Below, in pieces: positions 46,100 through 54,602 of a stretch of 64,000 nucleotides of DNA. Positions within the stretch are counted from its first letter, which is position 1. Each line of letters opens with the position of its first letter. The position numbers and the translations under genes were made by a program. The DNA lies in assembly GCF_014205275.1 (NCBI RefSeq), contig NZ_JACHND010000001.1, positions 7,192,001 through 7,256,000 of the forward strand. The letters run 5' to 3'. This DNA comes from Sphaerisporangium siamense. GTDB lineage: Bacteria; Actinomycetota; Actinomycetes; Streptosporangiales; Streptosporangiaceae. The notes under the pieces are model-generated. The model was given only the letters and a program-made list of their open reading frames with translations, was not told the origin of the DNA and made no database searches.

Positions 46100-47776
46100 G
46101 TGCTTGGAAATGGGGTGCGGCGGGGCGTCGCGGCGGTGGCCGTCATTGTGCTGCTTCTGGGCTGGACGGCGGTGGGTGCGGCCGTGGTCGGTGACAGCGT
46201 GATGTGCTCCATGAGTTCCGTCGGGACGTCCGTCTCCGTGAGTTGCGACGACCCTCAGTCCGAGGCCGAGATACGGGCGCAGGCGTTCACCGCGGAGGAG
46301 GCCAGGGCCGCGGGTTGCGAGCCCATCGTCTGGGACGACGACGACCCGGACCGCTCGCCCGGGGCGGACTCCGACTTCGAGGACGATGCGGGGGCGGGGT
46401 CGGGGGACGGGGCGGGCGTGGTGATCGATACACAAGCCATGGACGAGCCGTCGTATCTTCCGCGCGTGCCGGACGCGGCCGTGGCGGCGCGGGTCGGGCG
46501 GGCGTGGGACCGCATCGAGAGATGGCTGGGCGCGCACGCCTCGGCGACACTGCGCAAGCTGCGGTTCCCCGTCGAACCCGAGCGGGTCGCCCGCTGGGAG
46601 GACGACCACGATCGCAGGCTGCCCGACGATCTTTACGCTTCCTACCTGCGGCACGACGGCGCCGACGGCAACCTCGGGGAGGGGTTCCCGTTGCCGCCGT
46701 CGTACGGGCTTCTCGGCCTGGCCGAGATCGACTACATCAACTGGGGGCGGTGCCAGGATCTCGTTCTCGAAGGGGTGCGGGAGAACGCCGATCCCGAGCA
46801 CGGGACATGGCACGGCACCCTGATGCCGGTCGGCAGCGACAGCCACGGAGCGGAACTCTTCGTCGAACCGCGCAGCGGGCGGGTCGGGGAATCGCCGTCG
46901 GGCGGGAGCCTTCGGTACGACGGCCCCATGGGCTGGCCGTCCTATGTCGCCATGCTGGAGGAGCTCGCGCGGTCACTGGAAAGCGGTGCGGCGCTGCGCG
47001 ACTGGTACCCCACCGTCACCTCGGGCTGCGAGCTGCGGTGGGCCGATGAGCCGGCCGAGTCCCTGCCCGGGGGGTGCGCGGGCGGCGCCCGGCCGTCGCC
47101 GTCTCCCACACCCACCGTGGCACCGACGCCAGAAAAGCTCTCACCCGCGCAGGCCCGTGCCAGCGGGTGCCTGCCCGGACGCCGTGCTCCCGTCGTCCGC
47201 GTGCCGGATCCGGCGGTCACCGCGCGGGTCGCCACGGTCTGGCGGCGTATCGAGCGGTGGCTGGCCCGGAAGGCCCCTGTCACCTACAAGACCCTCACTC
47301 CCCCGGCCCGCCCCCTCGACATCGCGAAGGCGGAGGCCGCCATGGGCCTGCGGTTCCCCGACGATCTGCGCGCCTCGCTTCTGCGCCATGACGGCTCGGG
47401 AGAATGGGGGTTCGGACCCGCGCCGTTCTATGACCTCATGTCGGCCAAAGACACCCGGGCGGGATGGAAGATGCTCTGCGATTTCCTTCTCGGCGGGCCG
47501 GAGGAGATGGTCGGCACCTGGTGGGACGGTCACCTCATCCCGTTCGCCGACGCGCACGACGGGGGCTACCTCTTCATCGACACCCGCACCGGCAAGACGG
47601 GCGAGTACTACAACGAGTCCGGGCTGACCTTCGAAGGGGACGACGTCTGGCCGTCATACCTGGCATTACTGAAGGCCACCGCCCGCTCCCTGGAGACCGG
47701 CCGGCCTATCCGGGGCTGGCGCCCGACGGTGAAGAAGGGCGAACTCGATTGGAAGAGCACGAGAAACCCCCGCTAG
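46100..47776 (+). CDS. Membrane-anchored protein with two SMI1/KNR4 (SUKH) domains
   Basis: 558 aa. N-terminal hydrophobic helix (about 6-33) followed by an acidic linker, then two SMI1/KNR4-like domains: about 140-310 (SYLRHDGADGNLGEGFPLPPS) and about 370-545 (LLRHDGSGEWGFGPAPFYDL). The L-R-H-D-G signature occurs in both. SUKH proteins are best known as immunity proteins against polymorphic toxins; here the anchor places both domains outside the membrane or in the cytoplasm (orientation not clear). No toxin gene is adjacent. Codon 523 is TTA. GTG start not strongly supported by a ribosome site. Confidence 0.8.
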   Translation: MLGNGVRRGVAAVAVIVLLLGWTAVGAAVVGDSVMCSMSSVGTSVSVSCDDPQSEAEIRAQAFTAEEARAAGCEPIVWDDDDPDRSPGADSDFEDDAGAGSGDGAGVVIDTQAMDEPSYLPRVPDAAVAARVGRAWDRIERWLGAHASATLRKLRFPVEPERVARWEDDHDRRLPDDLYASYLRHDGADGNLGEGFPLPPSYGLLGLAEIDYINWGRCQDLVLEGVRENADPEHGTWHGTLMPVGSDSHGAELFVEPRSGRVGESPSGGSLRYDGPMGWPSYVAMLEELARSLESGAALRDWYPTVTSGCELRWADEPAESLPGGCAGGARPSPSPTPTVAPTPEKLSPAQARASGCLPGRRAPVVRVPDPAVTARVATVWRRIERWLARKAPVTYKTLTPPARPLDIAKAEAAMGLRFPDDLRASLLRHDGSGEWGFGPAPFYDLMSAKDTRAGWKMLCDFLLGGPEEMVGTWWDGHLIPFADAHDGGYLFIDTRTGKTGEYYNESGLTFEGDDVWPSYLALLKATARSLETGRPIRGWRPTVKKGELDWKSTRNPR

Positions 47777-48017
47777 CGACCCGTTGCTCATCCATGAACT
47801 CCCCCACCCAGCCCGTACGGCCGGTGCCGCGCCCTCAGTCGAGGGACCGGACACGCCCCACACGGGGATGGGGTTCTGGCTCGCAGCACCACGCATGGTG
47901 CTCTGAAGCGTGGTGTGTACGGAAAGCCCGGCAGGCAAGAGTCCGTGCGGAGAACCAGCGGCGCCGTACGGGAAGCTGAACAGGCAGGAGCGTGCGCGAG
48001 CGGGTGGGAGTGGGCCG

Positions 48018-48548
48018 GTGAGTGGTGTGCTTTATGTCGTCGTGTGTGCGGCCGGTGCCGCGTCTGGCGTTGGAGAGTTGGTGGCGCGGGCTCAGGGGGA
48101 CGGGTGGACGGTTCAGATGGTGGCCACGCCGTCGGCGCTGGACTTCATCGATGTTCCCGCGCTGGAGCGGCAGACCGGCCGTCCGGTGAAGAGTCGTTAC
48201 CGCACGCCGAATGAGCCGAAGCCGCCCCGGGCCGACGCGATCATCGTCGCGCCCGCCACGTACAACACGGTGAACAAGTTCGCCCAGGGGATCGCCGACA
48301 CCTACGCCCTGGGCCTTCTCGCCGAGGCTCCCGGACTCGGTATCCCCGTGGTGGTCATGGCCCTCGTGAACTCGGCCCTGGCCCAGCGGGCGCCGTTCCG
48401 CAGAAGCGTCGAGGAACTGCGCGCGGAAGGCGTCCACGTGATCCTCGGCCCTGAGGAATCCCCCACCGCCAACGGACCCACCGCCCCTTACCCCTGGCAC
48501 CTCGCCCTCGCCGCCCTCCGCACGACCGACCCGCGCGCACCTCGGTGA
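48018..48548 (+). CDS. Flavoprotein (phosphopantothenoylcysteine decarboxylase-like)
   Basis: 176 aa. Flavoprotein fold: LYVVVCAAGAASGVGELVARA opening, AIIVAPATYNTVNKFAQGIADTYALGLLAEA (typical FMN-binding PAT-N motif) and IPVVVMALVNSALA. Related to PPC decarboxylases and lantibiotic-type decarboxylases, but substrate not determinable. GTG preceded by GGGAG. A piece of this gene is repeated 223 bp downstream. Neighbours: SUKH gene upstream, Lrp gene convergent. Confidence 0.85.
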   Translation: MSGVLYVVVCAAGAASGVGELVARAQGDGWTVQMVATPSALDFIDVPALERQTGRPVKSRYRTPNEPKPPRADAIIVAPATYNTVNKFAQGIADTYALGLLAEAPGLGIPVVVMALVNSALAQRAPFRRSVEELRAEGVHVILGPEESPTANGPTAPYPWHLALAALRTTDPRAPR

Positions 48549-48573
48549 GGTCACCAGACGGCGCGTCCTCATG

Positions 48574-48630
48574 GTGGTCATGGCCCTCGTGAACTCGGCC
48601 CTGGCCCGTCGGACGCCATTTCGCGCCGCG
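48574..48630 (+). pseudogene. Duplicated fragment of the flavoprotein gene
   Basis: 34 bases at 48574-48607 repeat 48351-48384 exactly and encode VVMALVNSALA in a short frame; similarity fades over the next ~25 bases (CGCCGTTCCGC versus CGCCATTTCGC). No start or remaining part of the gene is present, so it is a remnant of a local duplication (223 bp offset). Confidence 0.75.
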
Positions 48631-48636
48631 CGATCG

Positions 48637-49116
48637 TCAGGAGGCGGCAGGCCGTTGGTGATCTCTGTGGGTGGGAGGGTGGGGGCCTCGGTAGGGGAGG
48701 GTTCGGGTGTAGACGATGTTGGTGGTGGTGCTGCCGAACTGGGCGAGTTCGTCCACGAGGTGTTCCAGGTGGGGCATGGAGGTGGCGGCGATCTTGAGGG
48801 TGTAGCAGTCGTCGCCGGTGGTGCGCAGGCACTCCAGGATCTCGTGGCGCTCTTCCAGCAGGCGGCGCAGGGGCTCGTGCCTGCTGCCGGGGTATTTCAG
48901 CCGTACGACGGCCAGGATGGGGAAGCCCGCCTTGGCCAGGTCGACGTCGGCGCGGTAGCCGGTGATGACGCCCGCGGCCTCCAGCCTCCTGACCCGCTCG
49001 GTGGTCGCGGAGGCGCCGAGGTTGACCCGGCGGGCCAGTTCGGTGAGAGGGACGCGGCCGTCTCGCTGGAGCTCGACGAGGATGGCCCAGTCGGTCGCGT
49101 CGAGATTCTCGGCCAT
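48637..49116 (-). CDS. Lrp/AsnC-family transcriptional regulator
   Basis: 159 aa. HTH LDATDWAILVELQRDGRVPLTELARRVNLGASATTERVRRLE at the N terminus, RAM-type ligand domain after it. Regulates amino-acid linked metabolism; divergent from the LLM oxidoreductase across 92 bp, probably controlling it. Start at MAENLDATDW matches the family; no clear ribosome site. Confidence 0.93.
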   Translation of the reverse strand: MAENLDATDWAILVELQRDGRVPLTELARRVNLGASATTERVRRLEAAGVITGYRADVDLAKAGFPILAVVRLKYPGSRHEPLRRLLEERHEILECLRTTGDDCYTLKIAATSMPHLEHLVDELAQFGSTTTNIVYTRTLPYRGPHPPTHRDHQRPAAS

Positions 49117-49208
49117 TGGGCGAATATACCGGGACTTTCCCGGTGAATAGGGGTTCCGGCAGGGATGTGCCACTTCCCGGTGATTCGGCCCCTCGATAGC
49201 CTTGACCA

Positions 49209-50039
49209 GTGCGAACAGGCGTCAACGTTCCGAATTTCGGACCCGGTACCAGCCCGGAGGCGCTCCGGCGTTGGGCGCGGACCGTCGAAGGGCTGGGGTT
49301 CGACCTGCTGATGGTGTCCGACCATGTCGTGGTGACGCCGGACGTGGCCGCGCAGTACCCCGAGCCGTTCTACGAGCCGTTCACCACCCTGTCCTATCTG
49401 GCCGGCGTCACGAGCCGGGTGCTGCTCGGGACCACGGTGCTCGTCGCGCCGTACCGGCACCCGCTGCTGGTCGCCCGCATGGCCGCCAACCTGAACGACC
49501 TCAGCGGCGGGCGGTTGGTGCTCGGCGTGGGGGCGGGGTGGGCGCATGAGGAGTTCGAGGCGCTCGGGGCGCCGTTCGAGCGGCGCGGGGCGCTCACGGA
49601 CGAGCTGCTGCGTACGCTGCGGGAGGCGTGGCGGGAGGAGGGCTACCGTGCCGGACGGATCCCGCTCCTGGTCGGCGGGAACAGCGACGCGGCTTTGCGC
49701 CGGGCGGCGCGCCTGGGGGACGCCTGGCATCCATTGCGGTTCACTCTCCCCTGGCTGCGCGAGAAGCTGGGGCGCGTGGACGCGATCCTCGGAGGGGAGC
49801 CGGCTCCGGCGCTCGTACCCCGGATCATCCTGCGGATCACCGGCTCGCCCGTGACGGGTCCGGAGCGGCTCGCGGGCGAGGGAACGATCGCGCAGGTACT
49901 GGCCGATCTGGAGGAACTACGCGCCCTCGGGGCCGAGACCGTCGTGCTGGACCCGTACACCGGTGACCCGGCGGAGACGGGCACCCCGGAGGTCGCCTGG
50001 CAGGCTCTGGCCACCGTGTCCGCCCACCTGTCCCGATGA
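49209..50039 (+). CDS. LLM-class (F420- or FMN-dependent) oxidoreductase
   Basis: 276 aa luciferase-like TIM barrel. DLLMVSDHVV, GTTVLVAPYRHPLLVARMAANL and GRLVLGVGAGWAHEEFEALG are the typical LLM signatures of probable F420-dependent enzymes; relatives reduce or oxidise small molecules. GTG start with no evident ribosome site; could be leaderless. Divergent Lrp gene is the likely regulator. Confidence 0.92.
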   Translation: MRTGVNVPNFGPGTSPEALRRWARTVEGLGFDLLMVSDHVVVTPDVAAQYPEPFYEPFTTLSYLAGVTSRVLLGTTVLVAPYRHPLLVARMAANLNDLSGGRLVLGVGAGWAHEEFEALGAPFERRGALTDELLRTLREAWREEGYRAGRIPLLVGGNSDAALRRAARLGDAWHPLRFTLPWLREKLGRVDAILGGEPAPALVPRIILRITGSPVTGPERLAGEGTIAQVLADLEELRALGAETVVLDPYTGDPAETGTPEVAWQALATVSAHLSR

Positions 50040-50161
50040 GCGCCCAAGTACTCAGCCCCCCACCCGCACAGACCGCGCGCCCAGACCGATGACGGCCACA
50101 GGATCGGAGGCTCGTCGCGTGGAGATCGTCGCCAGTTCGTCGGGCCAGGAATGGAGTGATG

Positions 50162-50590
50162 ATGACGCAGGATGAGGAGCGGCTGTTGCGAAGGGCCGTG
50201 GAGTTGGCCGGGGAGGCGCGGGCGGCGGGGAATCCGCCGTTCGGGTCGCTGCTGGTGGGGGCGGACGGGGAGGTGCTGGCCGAGGAGCGGAACACCTCGC
50301 TCTCGGACGGCGATATCACCGCCCACCCCGAGCTGAAGCTGGCGAGGTGGGCGGCGCGCGAGCTGGACCCCGGTACGGCCGCGGCCACGACCATGTACAC
50401 GAGCTGCCAGCCGTGCGGGATGTGCACCGGCGCGATCGAGCGGTCAGGACTCGGTCGCGTGGTGTTCGCGCTGTCCACCGAGCAGCTCAACTCGCTGAAG
50501 CGGCCCGGTGCTCCCGGCTTCCCGCAGGTGCCGCACGACGGGCCGGGCCTGTTCGACGAGGCACGCGTCCCCGTCGACGGCTATTACTGA
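50162..50590 (+). CDS. Nucleoside/cytidine deaminase-like zinc hydrolase
   Basis: 142 aa. Zinc motif with H55-P56-E57 (HPE in place of HAE; the catalytic Glu is kept) and PCGMC (C85, C88). Deaminates a base, nucleoside or pterin-like substrate to the keto form; guanine deaminase-like or tRNA-specific assignment cannot be chosen. ATG 50162 taken; GTG 50156 and ATG 50159 also follow GGAATGGAG. 122 bp after the LLM gene, possibly separate transcription. Confidence 0.9.
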   Translation: MTQDEERLLRRAVELAGEARAAGNPPFGSLLVGADGEVLAEERNTSLSDGDITAHPELKLARWAARELDPGTAAATTMYTSCQPCGMCTGAIERSGLGRVVFALSTEQLNSLKRPGAPGFPQVPHDGPGLFDEARVPVDGYY

Positions 50591-50649
50591 CGGCGTCGAA
50601 GGACCGCCGCCGACCGGGTGCCGAAGGGCCGGGCAGGGAAGGGTTGGGA

Positions 50650-50678
50650 AGGGCCGGGCCCCCGACAGGTCCGGCCCT
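50650..50678. terminator. Hairpin between convergent deaminase and MMPL genes
   Basis: AGGGCCGG (50650-50657) and CCGGCCCT (50671-50678) form an 8-bp stem with a 13-nt loop. The rest of 50591-50828 shows nothing else. Confidence 0.5.
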
Positions 50679-50828
50679 CCCCCGCTCTACGGCTTCCCGT
50701 AATCGATGGACCCTCCCCCAGCCTTTCGGACTTTTCGTCCTAATCCAGGATTCCTTCACTTATTCGGACTTGCAGTCGATATCCCGACTTACCGGGTTCA
50801 CTCCAGCGTCCTTTCGTCATAGGTGCCA

Positions 50829-53015
50829 TCACACCCGCGCCGACGTGCTCGCGGGACGCGGCGCGGGCGGTGGTGCGGCAGCGGATTCCTCCGGGAGGCC
50901 GTGGTGAAGCCACCAGCGGGCCAGGGGCTCGGGGGACCACCAGGCGTGGCGGCCAAGGAGGCGCATGGTGGCCGGGACCAGCAGGCCGCGGACGATCGTG
51001 GCGTCGACGAGCAGCGCGATGACCGAGCCGACCCCGATCATCTTGATCACCGTGATGCTGGTGGTGACGAACGCCGCCAGGACGACGCCGAGCAGGAGCG
51101 CGGCGGCGGTGATGACGCCCGCGGTGTGCCGGACGCCGAGCGCCACCGACTCGACGGGGTCGCCGGTGCGCAGATACTCCTCGCGGATCCTCGCCAGCAT
51201 GAACACCTCGTAGTCCATGGCCAGCCCGAACGAGACCGCCCCGATGAGGACGGGCATGTTGGCGTCGAGGAACCCGGGCGCGGTGAAGCCGAGGAGGCCG
51301 GACAGGAAGCCGTTCTGGAAGATCAGCACCATCGCGCCGAAGGCGGCCGACAGGGACAACAGGTTCATGACGATCGACTTGAGCGGCAGCGTGACCGACC
51401 CGAAGGCCAGGAACATCACCACGAACGTGACCACGACGACGATGAGCAGCATCCAGGGCAGCCCGCGGCCGATCATGTCCAGCATGTCGGCGATGGACGC
51501 GGGCCGGTTGGTGAACAGCGCGGTGGCGCCGGCGGGCGGGGGCTCGGCGCGCAGCTTCGCGACGACCTCCCGCATCTCCGCGCCGTAGGAGCTCATGGAG
51601 TAGCCGAGCGTGATCCGGGCCAGGTTCCCCGAGGCGCCGGTCACCGCGGCGCGGTCCACTCCGTCGATCCGGCCGAGCCGCCCGGCGAAGTCGGCCAGCG
51701 CCGCCTGGGCGCCGGGCGCGGTGGCCGGGCCTGGCATGCGGACCACGGTCGTGACGACCTTGGTCGGGTCGTAGGGGAACTCCTCGGCGAGCTGCCGGGT
51801 GGCCGCGGCCCCGTCGACGTCGCCCGGCATCGCCCATTCCCCCGGCCGCGACCAGACGACGCCGAGCAACGGCAGGCCGAGCGTGACGAGCGCGAGCCCG
51901 ACGGCCAGGACGACGGTGAACGGCCTGCGCATGACGCCGTGCGCGACGCGGTACCAGCGCCGCCCCTGCGGGCGGTCGCCCCGGAGCCATGGCAGCGGCA
52001 GGCGCAGCGCGTCGACCCTGCGGCCGATGAGGCGCAGCAGCGCCGGCAGCACGGTGAGCGCGGCGATGACGGCGAACAGGACGACGGCCACGCCGGAGTA
52101 GGCGAGCGAGGTGAGGAAGCGGGAGGGAAAGACGACGAGGCCGCCGAGCGTGACGGCCACGGTCAGGCCGGAGACAGCCACCGTGCGGCCGGCGGAGCCC
52201 ATGGCGCGGGACACCGCGTCGTCGACGGTGCGCCCGGCCGCGAGCTCTTCGCGGAACCGGGTGAGGATGAGCAGCGCGTAGTCGGTGGCGAGGCCGAGGC
52301 CGAGGATGACCACGACGTTGATGGCCGCCGTGGACAGGTCGACGATCCCGCCGACCACGCGCAGCACGCTGAGGGAGCCGACGGCGACGACGACCGCGAC
52401 GGCCAGGGGCAGCGCCGCCGCGACGACCCCGCGGAACACCAGCAGGAGCAGGATGATCAGGAAGGGGAAGGAGATCAGCTCGGCCCGGGACAGGTCGCGG
52501 GAGTTGATGGTGTTGAACTGCTCCCCGATGGCGGTGAGCCCGCCGGTGCGCTCGGTCAGGCCGGGGGCGTCGAACAGGCCGGCGATGTTCCGGTACACCA
52601 CGACCTGTTCCTCTTCCGTGGCCCCGGGGAGCTGGAGGGCGAGGTAGGTCTTGTGCTTGTCGCGGGACACGAAGTCGGCGGAGCCGGTGGACCAGTAGGT
52701 CTCCAGCCGCACGTAGGCGTCCTTGGGGACGCGGGCGGCGACCTGCTCGACGGCCTGGCGGAAGCGCGGGTCGTCCACGGTCATGGCCGGGCTCTCGTAG
52801 ATGACGACGACGTCGGGGACGTGCCGGCCGAGGGTGCCGGCGAGGATGCGGTTGGCCTGGGCGGATTCGCTGCCGGGCGCGTCCAGGCCGGCGCCTCCGC
52901 CGAGGATGCCGCCGGCGCCCGAGCCCCACGCGCCGCCGATGACGACGAACAGGACGGCGGCCGCGAGGACCCATAACCGATGTCCGGCGGCGAACCGCCC
53001 TAGTTTCGCGAACAT
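50829..53015 (-). CDS. MMPL/RND-family transporter
   Basis: 728 aa with 12 predicted membrane helices in two halves, each with a large loop: TM1 (12-34), loop (about 40-190), then TM clusters 195-360 and again 370-690 including VLIGAVSFGLAMDYEVFML and DYALLILTRFREEL, the MMPL/RND essential Asp-Tyr pairs. Family proteins export lipids, siderophores or drugs. ATG has GAGGAGA upstream. The divergent MerR gene and a shared 17-bp motif suggest co-regulation as a drug or metabolite efflux unit. Confidence 0.94.
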   Translation of the reverse strand: MFAKLGRFAAGHRLWVLAAAVLFVVIGGAWGSGAGGILGGGAGLDAPGSESAQANRILAGTLGRHVPDVVVIYESPAMTVDDPRFRQAVEQVAARVPKDAYVRLETYWSTGSADFVSRDKHKTYLALQLPGATEEEQVVVYRNIAGLFDAPGLTERTGGLTAIGEQFNTINSRDLSRAELISFPFLIILLLLVFRGVVAAALPLAVAVVVAVGSLSVLRVVGGIVDLSTAAINVVVILGLGLATDYALLILTRFREELAAGRTVDDAVSRAMGSAGRTVAVSGLTVAVTLGGLVVFPSRFLTSLAYSGVAVVLFAVIAALTVLPALLRLIGRRVDALRLPLPWLRGDRPQGRRWYRVAHGVMRRPFTVVLAVGLALVTLGLPLLGVVWSRPGEWAMPGDVDGAAATRQLAEEFPYDPTKVVTTVVRMPGPATAPGAQAALADFAGRLGRIDGVDRAAVTGASGNLARITLGYSMSSYGAEMREVVAKLRAEPPPAGATALFTNRPASIADMLDMIGRGLPWMLLIVVVVTFVVMFLAFGSVTLPLKSIVMNLLSLSAAFGAMVLIFQNGFLSGLLGFTAPGFLDANMPVLIGAVSFGLAMDYEVFMLARIREEYLRTGDPVESVALGVRHTAGVITAAALLLGVVLAAFVTTSITVIKMIGVGSVIALLVDATIVRGLLVPATMRLLGRHAWWSPEPLARWWLHHGLPEESAAAPPPAPRPASTSARV

Positions 53016-53095
53016 TTCATCTCCTCGGAAGCGGACACGCAGCGCCGGTGAGGGGCGGTGCGCCTCGCGGGATGATCGGATGCAACATGAATAGT

Positions 53096-53112
53096 AGAAC
53101 TCATCACTATCT
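53096..53112. promoter_or_regulatory. 17-bp motif copy 1, before the MMPL gene
   Basis: AGAACTCATCACTATCT. A matching copy (13 of 17, AGAACT....ACTATCT) lies at 53389-53405 before the MerR gene in the same orientation; the flanks here also form ATAGT/ACTAT inverted pairs. Likely operator for the adjacent regulator. Confidence 0.5.
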
Positions 53113-53181
53113 ATATCTCGGACGAAAAGGCGCCGGCGACGGAACGGGGTGCCACGGGCCCGAACCGCCGCCGGCGCCGGT

Positions 53182-53340
53182 CTAGAGCGTCACCTCCTGC
53201 GGCGGAGGGACGGCCAGGGACGGAGGGCGCCACCCGCCGTCGGCCGGGTTGAGGGTCACGCCGGGCGGCACGTCGCCCATGGCGCCGAGGCGGATGGGGC
53301 TGACCTTGAGGCCGGTCCGCCCGAAGGGCCGATACTCCAC
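53182..53340 (-). pseudogene. Aldo/keto reductase remnant with internal deletion
   Basis: A 52-codon frame reads EYRPFGRTGLKVSPIRLGAM, the N terminus of AKR proteins, directly followed by GDVPPGVTLNPADGGWRPPS, which matches the C-terminal end of the same family. The ~250 residues between are absent. The GTG start still has GGGAGG 8 nt upstream, so the control region is intact while the enzyme core is lost. Probably a decayed oxidoreductase gene once divergent from MerR. Confidence 0.75.
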
Positions 53341-53361
53341 GTCGATCACCTCCCGCGCCGC

Positions 53362-53385
53362 CGCAATATGGATCGCAATATGGAT
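53362..53385. repeat. 12-bp tandem repeat, 2 copies
   Basis: CGCAATATGGAT occurs twice head to tail, just upstream of the aldo/keto reductase remnant start and 3 bp before the second copy of the 17-bp motif. Possibly part of an operator. Confidence 0.6.
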
Positions 53386-53388
53386 ATG

Positions 53389-53405
53389 AGAACTGTCTAC
53401 TATCT
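53389..53405. promoter_or_regulatory. 17-bp motif copy 2, before the MerR gene
   Basis: AGAACTGTCTACTATCT, matching the copy at 53096-53112 at 13 of 17 positions. About 52 bp before the MerR start, in A/T-rich sequence, a good operator/promoter place. Confidence 0.5.
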
Positions 53406-53456
53406 CTTCGCTAGACTGCGCAAGGGGCTCTCAGGGATCGGGCCCGAGGGAGGACC

Positions 53457-54191
53457 ATGCGCATCGCCGAGCTGAGCCGCCGCGCGGACGTACCCGTGCC
53501 CACGATCAAGTACTACCTACGCGAGGGCCTCCTCTTCCCGGGCGAGCGCACCAGCCACAACCAGGCCCAGTACACCGAGGCGCACGTCCGCCGCCTCCGG
53601 CTGGTCAGGGCCCTCATCGAGGTCGGCGGGCTCAGCGTCGCCGCCACCCGCGAGGTCCTGGCCAAGATGTACGGGCCCGGCATGAGCGTGCTCGACTCGG
53701 CGGGCAAGGCGCAGTTCGCCATGGTCACCCCGCGCCCGGTGATCGAGGACGAGGCGTGGGAGGCCGCCACCCGGCACACCGACGAGCTGATCGAGCGGCT
53801 CGGCTGGCGGGTCCGCGCCACCAACCCCGCCCGCCAGACCCTCGCATCCGCCCTCGCCACGCTGTTCCGGCTGGGCCAGACCGACCAGCTCAAGCTGCTT
53901 GACGGCTACGCGCGGGCGGCGCGGCAGGTGGCCGAGGCCGACCTGGCGCAGCTCCGGCAGGAACACGACCCCGACACGCTGCTGGAGACCGCGGTGATCT
54001 GGACGGCGCTCGGCGACGTCGTCTTCAGCGCGCTGCGCAGGTTCGCCCAGGAGGACGCCTCCTACGGAGCCGCGGCCCAGGAGCGCCCGGCTCCGAACGG
54101 TACGCCCGAGAAGCCCACCACGCCTTCCGGCCAGGACACGTCCGGCAAGCCCACCGCGCCGTCCGAGGGTCAGGCGGGCCGGAGGCGGTAG
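53457..54191 (+). CDS. MerR-family transcriptional regulator
   Basis: 244 aa. MerR HTH at the N terminus (RIAELSRRADVPVPTIKYYL, residues 2-21, then EGLLFPGERTSHNQAQYTEAHV). The C-terminal effector domain (~130 residues) and a P/T/G-rich tail are unlike classic metal-binding MerR. ATG with GAGGGAGG upstream. Divergent from the MMPL gene, likely controlling it. Its 3' end overlaps the convergent PH-domain gene by 22 bp. Confidence 0.92.
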   Translation: MRIAELSRRADVPVPTIKYYLREGLLFPGERTSHNQAQYTEAHVRRLRLVRALIEVGGLSVAATREVLAKMYGPGMSVLDSAGKAQFAMVTPRPVIEDEAWEAATRHTDELIERLGWRVRATNPARQTLASALATLFRLGQTDQLKLLDGYARAARQVAEADLAQLRQEHDPDTLLETAVIWTALGDVVFSALRRFAQEDASYGAAAQERPAPNGTPEKPTTPSGQDTSGKPTAPSEGQAGRRR

Positions 54192-54592
54192 AGCTCGTCG
54201 GCGGCGGCCATGCAGGAGGTGCCGAGCTCGAAGGACGAGAAGAGGTGCAGGCTCTCGGTGGTCTCGATCTCCAGAAGCTCCCAGCTCAGCCCGTAACGCG
54301 CGGTGCGCGCCACGCGGATGCCGGTGACGTCCGGCCACGGCAGCCGCCGGCGCCGGGCGAGCCCGGTCACCACCGTCAGCCCCTGGTCGTCGGCGGCGAG
54401 CCGCACCGGCGCCACCACGTCGTGCAGGGCGAACCCGCCGAGCAGCAGCGCGCCGCCCGCGCAGAGGATCAGGGCGCGGACGTCCCCGGCGACGACGCCG
54501 AGCACGCAGAACGCCGCCGCGGCCGTCCACTTGAGGATGGTGAAATCACGCCGGACCCTCCACTGCCGGGCCTGCCGGGATATGCCGGTCAT
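54170..54592 (-). CDS. PH-domain (DUF, CFP6-like) membrane protein
   Basis: 140 aa. Two membrane helices (about 20-60) then a PH-like domain: LAADDQGLTVVTGLARRRRLPWPDVTGIRVARTARYG. Such actinobacterial PH-6/CFP6-like proteins have unknown function, often near membrane proteins. Start ATG 54592. Confidence 0.85.
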   Translation of the reverse strand: MTGISRQARQWRVRRDFTILKWTAAAAFCVLGVVAGDVRALILCAGGALLLGGFALHDVVAPVRLAADDQGLTVVTGLARRRRLPWPDVTGIRVARTARYGLSWELLEIETTESLHLFSSFELGTSCMAAADELYRLRPA

Positions 54593-54602
54593 ACCCCGTA
54601 CG

